Both the position numbers and the translations under genes were made by a program. Below are positions 1-6,828 of a stretch of DNA of 19,821 bases, one piece after another (position 1 is the first letter of the stretch; each line of letters starts with the position of its first letter). This DNA is from Oscillibacter sp. Lineage in GTDB: Bacteria; Bacillota; Clostridia; Oscillospirales; Oscillospiraceae. The notes beneath the pieces were generated by a model. That model did no database searches. It saw only the letters and a list, made by a program, of their open reading frames with translations, and was not told where the DNA came from. The stretch spans positions 1-19,821 of the forward strand of contig JAHHSA010000030.1 in NCBI GenBank assembly GCA_020025475.1. Direction: 5' to 3'.

Positions 1-1
1 C

Positions 2-598
2 ACCATTTCCGAGAACAACGCCCGCGAGACGCTGCTGCAGGTTGGCTCCCACACCGGCACCCACATGGACGCCCCTCGCCACATCATCTCTGACGGCTTC
101 GGTTTGGACAAGCTGCCTGTCTCTCAGTTCTGCGGCCGCGCCGCCATCATTGACGTGAGCCACCTGGCCCCCGGCAGCACCATCACCTCTGACTTCCTGC
201 GGGAGCAGAACGGCTATCTCCGCACCGCCGACTACGCTTTGTTCTATACCGGCTGGGAAAAGAAGTGGGATACCCCCGCTTTCCTGGATGATCCCTTCCC
301 TGTGCTGGACAACGAGTCCGCTCAGTATCTGGTCAGCTGCGGCCTGAAGGGCGTCGGGACTGACGCCATCAGCGTGGACCCCCTGGACACCCAGACCTTC
401 TCCGCCCATCATGTGCTGCTGGGTGGCGGTCTGGTTATCGTGGAGAACCTGTGCCTGAAGAAGCTGCTGGGCCGCACCGATGTCATGTTCTTTGCACTGC
501 CCCTGAAATTTGAAGGTGCTGACGGTGCTCCCGTCCGTGCCATTGCGGAGTTCCGGGACTTTCCTGAGGACACGCAGAAGGAGATGGAAGATCGTTGA
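2..598 (+). CDS. Cyclase family protein (kynurenine formamidase-like metal hydrolase), 5' end missing
   Basis: The frame is open from the window edge, so the N-terminus lies outside; 198 codons are visible and the family is usually a little over 200 residues. The diagnostic metal-binding motif HTGTHMDAPRH of the cyclase/KynB family (PF04199) is at residues 17-27 of the fragment. A second conserved block near the C-terminus, with an Asp, the His pair of 'SAHHVLLGGG' and the Glu of 'IVENL', matches the remaining metal ligands and the end of this fold. Family members hydrolyse amide or ester bonds, such as N-formylkynurenine, with a divalent metal; the substrate here cannot be told from sequence. 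No kyn genes are visible. Its TGA stop overlaps the TTG start of the murT homologue, so the two are co-transcribed. The first internal ATG (65) is within the active-site motif and is not the true start. Confidence 0.85.
   Translation, partial: TISENNARETLLQVGSHTGTHMDAPRHIISDGFGLDKLPVSQFCGRAAIIDVSHLAPGSTITSDFLREQNGYLRTADYALFYTGWEKKWDTPAFLDDPFPVLDNESAQYLVSCGLKGVGTDAISVDPLDTQTFSAHHVLLGGGLVIVENLCLKKLLGRTDVMFFALPLKFEGADGAPVRAIAEFRDFPEDTQKEMEDR
578..584 (+). promoter_or_regulatory. Ribosome binding site deciding the murT TTG start
   Basis: AAGGAGA lies 10 nt before the TTG codon at 595, inside the end of the upstream gene. It supports a TTG start in a TTGA stop/start overlap. The protein starting there has the expected MurT N-terminus ahead of the 'PGKAALK' block. 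Confidence 0.55.
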
Positions 599-1923
599 GA
601 AAATTTCTTGCCATTCTGGTCTGTAAGCTTGGCCGTTTTGTCGGCAAACTGATTGGCAAGGGCAGTTCCATGCCCGGCAAGGCCGCGCTGAAAATCTGCC
701 CAGACATTCTCTCCCGGGTCCAGCTGCCCCCCCACGTCATTGCCGTCACCGGTTCCAATGGCAAAACCTCCACAGTGGAGATGATTGCTGCCATTCTCCG
801 TGCCGACGGGCGAACTGTGGTCTACAACGAAGAGGGCTCCAATCAGATTGAGGGCGTCACAACCCTGATCCTGACCCACGCCACCATGACCGGCCGGGTG
901 AAGGCTGACGTGCTGCTCATCGAGTCCGACGAGCGCTACGCTGCCAAGAGCTTCAAATTCTTCCACCCCACCGAATTTGTTATCACCAACTTGTATCGGG
1001 ATCAGCTGACCCGGAACGGCCATCCCGAGTGGGTCTATGACGCCATTCTTCCCGCCCTGCACCCCGACACGAAGCTGCTGCTCAATGCGGACGATCCTCT
1101 GTCCAGCTGCTTTGCCCAAGGCCGCAAGGCCGTGAAGTGGTTCGGCCTGGACAAGTGCGCTATCTCCACAGACGCCCCCACCGGCGCCTATCACGACGGT
1201 TCCTACTGTCCCATCTGCCATGCGCCCATGGAATATGATTATGTCCACTATAACCACATTGGTGCCTATCGCTGCACCAGGTGCGGTCATCGGAAGATGG
1301 AGACAGACTACACCGCCACCTCTCTCGATCTGGAGCAGGGTGTGCTGACCCTGGATGGCGAGGCCACCATTCAGCTGGCCTTTCGCAGCATTTACAATGT
1401 TTACAACATCCTGGCAGCATATGCCCTCTGCCGGGAGTGCGGCGTCAGCAGTGACGTGATCTGCAAGGTAGTCAACCACTACATCCTGAAAAACGGACGG
1501 ATGCAGACCTTCACCCTGGGGCGCCGCCACGGCACCCTGCTGACTTCCAAGCATGAAAACTCCATTGCTTACGATACCAACCTCCGCTATATCACCTCCA
1601 CCAAGCAGGACTGCGCCGTACTGGTGATTGTGGATGCCGTCAGCCGGAAGTATTTCACCAGTGAAACCAGCTGGCTGTGGGATATTGACTTCGATCTTCT
1701 GAACTGCGACTACGTCAAAAAGGTGGTTCTCTCCGGCCAGTACTGCAATGATTTGGCAGAGCGCTTCTCCTATACTGCTCTCCCCGCTGACCGCTGGAGT
1801 GTCCAGCCTGATATTGCTGCCGCTGCCGCAGAGCTGGCCGAGGACGGCGACGAGGAGCTATACGTGGTCACCTGCTTCTCCGACCGGGACAAGCTGCTGT
1901 GCCACGTCCAGAAGGAGGGTTGA
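595..1923 (+). CDS. murT: MurT homologue: Mur ligase-type subunit of lipid II isoglutaminyl synthase
   Basis: The 442-residue protein has the MurT architecture. An N-terminal block 'SSMPGKAALKICPDIL' (24-39) is followed by a P-loop GSNGKTST (53-60), the acidic ATPase segment 'LIESDE' (108-113) and 'TNLYRDQLTRNGH' (131-143). A four-cysteine zinc ribbon sits at C205, C208, C227 and C230, and a DUF1727 C-terminal domain spans about 300-435 and includes 'SWLWDIDF' (359-366). Known MurT uses ATP to activate the D-Glu carboxylate of lipid II, which is then amidated with ammonia from GatD. The gatD homologue follows after 4 nt. Odd point: the DUF1727 stretch that I recall as 'KNPAGFN' in typical MurT reads 'SKHENSIAYDTN' (318-329). 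The ligase core looks intact. The family assignment is firm, but the exact substrate and nitrogen source are not, because the partner lacks its catalytic residues. Confidence 0.9.
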   Translation: MRKFLAILVCKLGRFVGKLIGKGSSMPGKAALKICPDILSRVQLPPHVIAVTGSNGKTSTVEMIAAILRADGRTVVYNEEGSNQIEGVTTLILTHATMTGRVKADVLLIESDERYAAKSFKFFHPTEFVITNLYRDQLTRNGHPEWVYDAILPALHPDTKLLLNADDPLSSCFAQGRKAVKWFGLDKCAISTDAPTGAYHDGSYCPICHAPMEYDYVHYNHIGAYRCTRCGHRKMETDYTATSLDLEQGVLTLDGEATIQLAFRSIYNVYNILAAYALCRECGVSSDVICKVVNHYILKNGRMQTFTLGRRHGTLLTSKHENSIAYDTNLRYITSTKQDCAVLVIVDAVSRKYFTSETSWLWDIDFDLLNCDYVKKVVLSGQYCNDLAERFSYTALPADRWSVQPDIAAAAAELAEDGDEELYVVTCFSDRDKLLCHVQKEG

Positions 1924-1927
1924 GGAC

Positions 1928-2656
1928 ATGGAACTGAAACTCATTCACTTTTACCCCGATCTCATGAGCCTTTATGGCAGCTACGCAAACCTTCTGGCAC
2001 TGCGCCGCTGTCTGGAAGCTCTGGGCAATACTGTCACCGTACAGCGCGTTCTCCCTGGTGAGGAGCTGGATTTGGACGGAGCCGACTTTCTTTTTATGGG
2101 TGCCGGCACGGAGCGTGCCCAAAAGGCTGCACTCGCCGACTTTGCCCGCTACGGAGAAGCCGTGAAGTTTGCCGCCAACAAGGATGTGTCCATGCTGTTT
2201 GCAGGTACCGCTATGGAGCTGCTGGGCCAGTCCATTGTGGACAACACCGGTAAGACTTGGGACGGTATCGGATTGATGAAGTTCACCTCCACGCAGGGCA
2301 AGCGCCGCATCGTGGAAGATGTGCTGGGCCATACAGATCTTTTTGAAGAGCCGGTGGTGGGCTTTGTTAACAAGTGCTCTGTCATCACCGGTGTGGAGAC
2401 GCCGCTGCTGACCTCTCTGACCCTGGGCTTTGGCAACGAAGCCCCACTGGGCAGCGAAGGCTGTCGGTTCCGCAACGTGCTGGGTTCCGAGCTGACCGGC
2501 CCTATTTTGGTGAAGAATCCCCGTCTGTTGGACAGTGTGGTGGATGCCATCTATGCTCGTCACGGGGAGCCCGTTCCCGCAGACCGTCCACACGACCACT
2601 GGGCCGAGGACGGCTACCGGATCACCGCCGAAGAACTGGCCAAGCGGGTCAAATAA
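1928..2656 (+). CDS. gatD: GatD homologue (class I glutamine amidotransferase fold) lacking catalytic Cys and His
   Basis: This 242-residue protein is the size of GatD and lies directly after murT. AAGGAGG (1912-1918) is 9 nt before the ATG. GatD landmarks are present in order: 'LIHFYPDLMSLYGSYANLLAL' region (5-25), 'DFLFMGAGTERAQ' (53-65), the nucleophile-elbow region 'LFAGTAMELLG' (90-100), 'GIGLMKF' (113-119), 'VVGFVNK' (143-149), 'LGFGN' (166-170) and 'LGSELTGPILVKNP' (185-198). In functional GatD the elbow reads CGGYQ with the nucleophilic Cys (C94 in S. aureus), and the His (H189) sits in 'LHGPIL'. Here these positions are Ala92 and Thr190. The frame is intact and the flanking residues are conserved, so this reads as a maintained non-hydrolytic paralogue, not a decayed gene. 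Family assignment is strong; glutaminase activity is predicted absent. Confidence 0.85.
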   Translation: MELKLIHFYPDLMSLYGSYANLLALRRCLEALGNTVTVQRVLPGEELDLDGADFLFMGAGTERAQKAALADFARYGEAVKFAANKDVSMLFAGTAMELLGQSIVDNTGKTWDGIGLMKFTSTQGKRRIVEDVLGHTDLFEEPVVGFVNKCSVITGVETPLLTSLTLGFGNEAPLGSEGCRFRNVLGSELTGPILVKNPRLLDSVVDAIYARHGEPVPADRPHDHWAEDGYRITAEELAKRVK

Positions 2657-2713
2657 TGCGTAAAATTGCAAAAATGCCGTTCTGAGCTGTGGACAGGGCC
2701 AGTAAAAACGTCC

Positions 2714-2767
2714 CATAACAATGCCCCCTTGTGTAGGAAACCAACTACACAAGGGGGCATTGTTATG
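2714..2767. repeat. 23-bp perfect inverted repeat, 8-nt loop
   Basis: Arms at 2714-2736 and 2745-2767 are perfectly complementary over 23 bp around the loop GAAACCAA. The core is CAATGCCCCCTTGTGTAG. It starts 58 nt after the gatD stop. No T-run follows on either strand, so it is not a typical intrinsic terminator. It could be a transcript-end processing hairpin or a palindromic repeat element. Around it (2657-2833) I see no gene. Confidence 0.75.
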
Positions 2768-2833
2768 CAGAAGCAATCCGCTGGAAGGAACGAAAATGCC
2801 GCTTCTTTTCCACATTTGGTGAAATCTTGTTGA

Positions 2834-2866
2834 AAAAGGGCCACGGGGAAACCCCGTGGCCCTTTT
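2834..2866. terminator. Bidirectional intrinsic terminator between gatD and nifJ
   Basis: The 15-bp stem AAAAGGGCCACGGGG / CCCCGTGGCCCTTTT closes a 3-nt AAA loop. T residues follow on the + strand and an A-tract (2833-2837) gives a U-run on the - strand. It sits between convergent genes and can end both transcripts. Confidence 0.85.
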
Positions 2867-2898
2867 GATTTACTTTCAATGAATACCAGCGAAGAGGA

Positions 2899-5800
2899 TT
2901 AGTCCGCGTACATGGCCTTGAGCTTCAGCAGGTGCTCGTAACGAGCCTTAGCAGCTTCCTCGGACTTTGCAAACAGCTCATTTGCACGCTCGGGGAACTC
3001 GCGGGTCAGACGAGAGTAGCGGGCCTCGTTCATCAGGAACTCCTGATAGCCGTCCTTGGGCTCCTTGGAGTCCAGGGTAAACTTGGCGCCCTCAGCAGCA
3101 GGATTGAAGCGGAACAGGTTCCAGTAGCCGCACTCGACGGCCTTCTTCATTTCGTTCTGGCAGTTGGTCATGCCGCCCTTGATGCTGTGCATCTCGCAGG
3201 GAGAATAGGCAATGATCAGAGAGGGACCATCATAGGCCTCGGCCTCTCTGATGGCCTTGAGCGTCTGAGCGGGGTTGGCGCCCATGGCGATCTGAGCCAC
3301 ATAGACATAGCCATAGGACATGGCGATCTCTGCCAGGGACTTCTTCTTCACTTCCTTACCGGCAGCTGCAAACTGTGCAACCTGGCCGATGTTGGAAGCT
3401 TTGGAGGCCTGTCCGCCGGTGTTGGAGTAGACCTCGGTATCGAAGACGAAGATATTGACATCGTTGCCGGAAGCCAGGACATGGTCCACGCCGCCGAAGC
3501 CGATATCATATGCCCAGCCGTCGCCGCCGAAGATCCACATGGACTTCTTGCTCAGATAGTCCTTCTTCGCCAGGACCTGAGATGCAACGGGGCAGCCGGC
3601 GGCAGCAGCCTTCTCCAGCTCAGGAATCAGAGCCTCGGTAGCAGCAGCGTTGGCCTGACCGTCGTCCTTGGTATCCAGGTAAGCCTGGGCGGCTGCCTTG
3701 AAGCTGTCGCTGGCCTTCTCATAAGCCATCATGGTCTCGATGTCCTCGATAGCCTTGTCGCGCAGAGCCTTCTGGCCCAGATACATACCCAGACCGTGCT
3801 CAGCGTTATCCTCGAACAGGGAGTTGGACCATGCGGGACCCTGACCCTTCTTGTTGGTGCAGTAGGGAGAGGTTGCAGCAGGACCACCCCAGATGGAGGA
3901 GCAGCCGGTAGCGTTGGAGATATACATATGGTCACCGAACAGCTGAGTCACGAGACGAGCATAGCTGGTCTCAGCGCAGCCTGCGCAGGAGCCGGAGAAT
4001 TCCAGCATGGGCTGCTTGAACTGGCTGCCCTTGACAGTGTCGTCCTGCATGTCCTTCTTCTCTTCAACCTTTTCCACGCAGTAGTTGAAGACGTCCTGCT
4101 GTGCGGCTTCCTGCTCCTGGGGAACCATGGTCAGAGCATCGACGGGGCAGACACCCACGCATACGCCGCAGCCCATGCAGTCCAGAGGAGAAACAGCCAT
4201 CGTGTACTTGTAAACACCCTTGCCCTTGCCGGCCTTGATGTCCACGATCTTGGCGCTCTCGGGAGCAGCAGCAGCCTCAGCGTCAGTCAGGGCATAGGGA
4301 CGGATGGTGGCATGGGGGCAGACATAAGCGCAGTTGTTGCACTGGATGCACTTTGTGCTGTCCCAAGCGGGAACGGTGACGGCAACGCCGCGCTTCTCGT
4401 AAGCAGCAGCGCCCAGCTCAAACTGGCCATCCACATGGTTGACGAAAGCAGAGACGGGCAGGCTGTCGCCGTCCATCTTGCTGACGGGCTCCAGAATGTT
4501 CTTCACCTGCTCCACCAGCTCCGGTCTGCCGGTCAGGCAGATCTCGTCAGCGGCATCTACAGCATTGGCCCAGTCTGCGGGCACGTTGAACTTCTTGTAA
4601 GCGGTAGCGCCTGCGTCGATGGCCTTGTGGTTCATATCGACGACGTCCTGGCCCTTCTTCAGGTAGGACTTGGTAGCAGCGTCCTTCATATACTGGATGG
4701 CCTCTGCCTCAGGCATGACCTTTGCCAGGGAGAAGAATGCGGACTGCAGGATGGTATTGGTACGCTTGCCCATGCCGATTTCCTTGGCCAGGTCGATGGC
4801 GTTGATGGTATAGACCTGAATGTTGTTGGCGGCAATGTAACGCTTGGCAGCGGCGGGCATGTGCTTGTTCAGCTCCTCGTCGCTCCACTGGCAGTTGATC
4901 AGGAAGGTTCCGCCAGGCTTCACGTCGCGGACCATGGGGAAGCCCTTGACAATGTAAGCAGGCACATGGCAGGCAACAAAGTCAGCCTTATTAATATAGT
5001 AAGAAGACTTAATGGCCTTGTCGCCGAAGCGCAGGTGGCTGACGGTCACGCCGCCGGTCTTCTTGGAGTCATACTGGAAGTATGCCTGAACATTCTTGTC
5101 GGTGTGGTCACCGATGATCTTGATGGAGTTCTTGTTGGCACCGACAGTACCGTCGCCGCCCAGACCCCAGAACTTGCACTCGATGGTACCCTCAGCGGCA
5201 ACGCCGGGAGCGGGCTTCTCCTCAAGGCTCAGATGGGTGACATCATCCACAATACCAATGGTGAACTGACGCTTCATCTCGGTCTTGTTCAGCTCGTCAT
5301 AGACAGCAAAGACGCTCTGGGGAGGAGTGTCCTTAGAACCGAGGCCGTAACGGCCGCCGATCACCTCAATGTCATTCATGCCGGCGTTGGCCAGAGCAGT
5401 GACAACGTCCATATACAAAGGCTCGCCGATTGCGCCGGGTTCCTTGGTACGGTCCAGGACTGCGATCTTCTTGCAGGTCTGAGGCAGAGCGGCAATCAGC
5501 TTGTCAGCACGGAAGGGACGATACAGGTGAACCTTGATCATACCGACCTTCTCGCCGTGAGCCAGCTTGTAGTCGATAACCTCTTCTGCAACGTTGCAGA
5601 GAGAGCCCATGGCAATGATGACGTGCTCAGCGTCAGGAGCGCCGTAGTAGTTGAAGAGCTGATAATCAGTGCCCAGCTTCTCATTGATCTTGCCCATGTA
5701 CTTCTCCACAATCTCGGGCAGAGCGTCGTAGTAGGGGTTACATGCCTCACGATGCTGGAAGAAGATATCGCCGTTCTCGTGAGAACCGCGCATGTTGGGA

Positions 5801-6435
5801 TGCTCGGGGTTCAGGGCGTGCTTGCGGAATGCCTCGACAGCATCCATATTGCACATTTCCTTCAGATCGTCGTAATCCCACACAGCGACCTTCTGAATCT
5901 CGTGGGAAGTACGGAAACCATCGAAAAAGTTGATAAAGGGAACGCGGCCCTCGATTGCTGCCAAATGGGCAACGGGAGCCAGATCCATAATCTCCTGAGG
6001 ATCGTTTTCGCACAGCATGGCGAAGCCGGTCTGACGGCAGGCCATGACGTCAGAGTGATCACCGAAAATGTTCAGCGCGTGAGAAGAAACCGTACGTGCG
6101 GACACATGGAACACACAGGGCAGCAGCTCACCGGCGATCTTGTACATGTTGGGGATCATCAGCAGCAGGCCCTGAGATGCGGTGTAAGTGGTCGTCATCG
6201 CACCAGTAGCCAGGGAGCCATGGACGGTACCGGAAGCGCCGGCCTCGGACTGCATCTCGCACACCTTCACAGTGGTACCGAAGATGTTCTTCTGACCAGC
6301 AGCAGCCCACTGGTCAACCAAGTCTGCCATGGGAGAAGACGGGGTAATGGGGTAGATTCCCGCCACTTCAGTAAACGCATAGCTGACGTACGCAGCAGCG
6401 TTGTTTCCGTCCATGGACTTGAACTTTCTTGCCAT
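2899..6435 (-). CDS. nifJ: Pyruvate:ferredoxin (flavodoxin) oxidoreductase, single chain
   Basis: The 1178-residue protein is full length for the one-polypeptide enzyme. It oxidatively decarboxylates pyruvate with CoA to acetyl-CoA and CO2 and reduces ferredoxin in the cytoplasm. Domains run in the usual order: the N-terminal pyrimidine-binding domain with 'GIYPITPSSPM' (26-36), a transketolase-C-like domain (about 255-400), a gamma-type domain with 'GLGGDGTVGANK' (424-435), and two 4Fe-4S motifs, C696/C699/C702/C706 and C753/C756/C759/C763. The proximal cluster cysteines are C817, C820, C845 and C1080. The thiamine diphosphate site is 'GGDGWAYDIGFGG' (970-982) with 'NTGGQ' (1005-1009). AGGAGG lies a few bases upstream of the ATG. 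It is monocistronic, with its own promoter and terminator. No truncation or missing ligand is seen. Confidence 0.98.
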   Translation of the reverse strand: MARKFKSMDGNNAAAYVSYAFTEVAGIYPITPSSPMADLVDQWAAAGQKNIFGTTVKVCEMQSEAGASGTVHGSLATGAMTTTYTASQGLLLMIPNMYKIAGELLPCVFHVSARTVSSHALNIFGDHSDVMACRQTGFAMLCENDPQEIMDLAPVAHLAAIEGRVPFINFFDGFRTSHEIQKVAVWDYDDLKEMCNMDAVEAFRKHALNPEHPNMRGSHENGDIFFQHREACNPYYDALPEIVEKYMGKINEKLGTDYQLFNYYGAPDAEHVIIAMGSLCNVAEEVIDYKLAHGEKVGMIKVHLYRPFRADKLIAALPQTCKKIAVLDRTKEPGAIGEPLYMDVVTALANAGMNDIEVIGGRYGLGSKDTPPQSVFAVYDELNKTEMKRQFTIGIVDDVTHLSLEEKPAPGVAAEGTIECKFWGLGGDGTVGANKNSIKIIGDHTDKNVQAYFQYDSKKTGGVTVSHLRFGDKAIKSSYYINKADFVACHVPAYIVKGFPMVRDVKPGGTFLINCQWSDEELNKHMPAAAKRYIAANNIQVYTINAIDLAKEIGMGKRTNTILQSAFFSLAKVMPEAEAIQYMKDAATKSYLKKGQDVVDMNHKAIDAGATAYKKFNVPADWANAVDAADEICLTGRPELVEQVKNILEPVSKMDGDSLPVSAFVNHVDGQFELGAAAYEKRGVAVTVPAWDSTKCIQCNNCAYVCPHATIRPYALTDAEAAAAPESAKIVDIKAGKGKGVYKYTMAVSPLDCMGCGVCVGVCPVDALTMVPQEQEAAQQDVFNYCVEKVEEKKDMQDDTVKGSQFKQPMLEFSGSCAGCAETSYARLVTQLFGDHMYISNATGCSSIWGGPAATSPYCTNKKGQGPAWSNSLFEDNAEHGLGMYLGQKALRDKAIEDIETMMAYEKASDSFKAAAQAYLDTKDDGQANAAATEALIPELEKAAAAGCPVASQVLAKKDYLSKKSMWIFGGDGWAYDIGFGGVDHVLASGNDVNIFVFDTEVYSNTGGQASKASNIGQVAQFAAAGKEVKKKSLAEIAMSYGYVYVAQIAMGANPAQTLKAIREAEAYDGPSLIIAYSPCEMHSIKGGMTNCQNEMKKAVECGYWNLFRFNPAAEGAKFTLDSKEPKDGYQEFLMNEARYSRLTREFPERANELFAKSEEAAKARYEHLLKLKAMYAD

Positions 6436-6457
6436 AAACTCTTACCTCCTATAAGTT

Positions 6458-6474
6458 TGCCGCAAATTGCGGCA
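6458..6474. promoter_or_regulatory. 17-bp palindrome in the nifJ leader (candidate operator or RNA hairpin)
   Basis: TGCCGCAAATTGCGGCA is a perfect 8+1+8 inverted repeat. It lies about 50 nt downstream of the predicted nifJ start site and just upstream of its ribosome binding site. It does not match the Rex consensus. The role is unknown. Confidence 0.4.
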
Positions 6475-6532
6475 GGTCTTTGCCAAAACATGAAATTTGG
6501 GTATTTTCTCCTCACAAAATCCATGCGTATAT

Positions 6533-6561
6533 AGTATACCATCTATTCCGCCTTGTGTAAA
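6533..6561 (-). promoter_or_regulatory. Sigma-A-type promoter for nifJ
   Basis: On the minus strand TTTACA (-35, 6556-6561) is followed after exactly 17 bp by TATACT (-10, 6533-6538). Transcription would start near 6526 and give a leader of about 90 nt. Each hexamer differs from consensus at one position. Confidence 0.7.
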
Positions 6562-6828
6562 CGGTTGCCTGACTCTTTTTGCAGGAATTTCTGTAATTTC
6601 TCCATGTTTCGGCTTTTTATGCACATTGAAGCGTCTTTCCTGTCAAAGGTTATTTCTTTTTTGGCTTCTTTGTGGTAAATTAAAGAATATATCTTTGTCA
6701 TGTTATACGTTTACCCGAAATCATTTTACCGCATCCGTGCTGTTCCTTCCGAGAGCAGCAAATACTTTTCGTATTGACAGCATTGATACCCTGCCGTTCC
6801 GGCAGCGTAAGAAGGGAGTCTGACCGCT
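6562..6828. other. Divergent intergenic region upstream of comM
   Basis: This AT-rich stretch holds no convincing gene. A weak extended -10 (TG-T-TATACG, 6701-6709, + strand) is the best candidate promoter for comM, but it has no good -35. A short hairpin CTGCCG-TTC-CGGCAG (6791-6805) lies just before the GGGAG ribosome binding site (6814-6818). A TTGACA at 6774 has no matching -10. Confidence 0.35.

Noticed and set aside
2932..6534. A 1200-codon open frame on the + strand opposite nifJ
   Set aside because: It is an exact antisense shadow of a clear PFOR gene with all cofactor motifs. The translation is Leu/Val/Gly/His-rich with no recognisable domain, as expected from biased GC-rich codons read backwards. 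It starts beyond the nifJ start only because the leader happens to lack stops.
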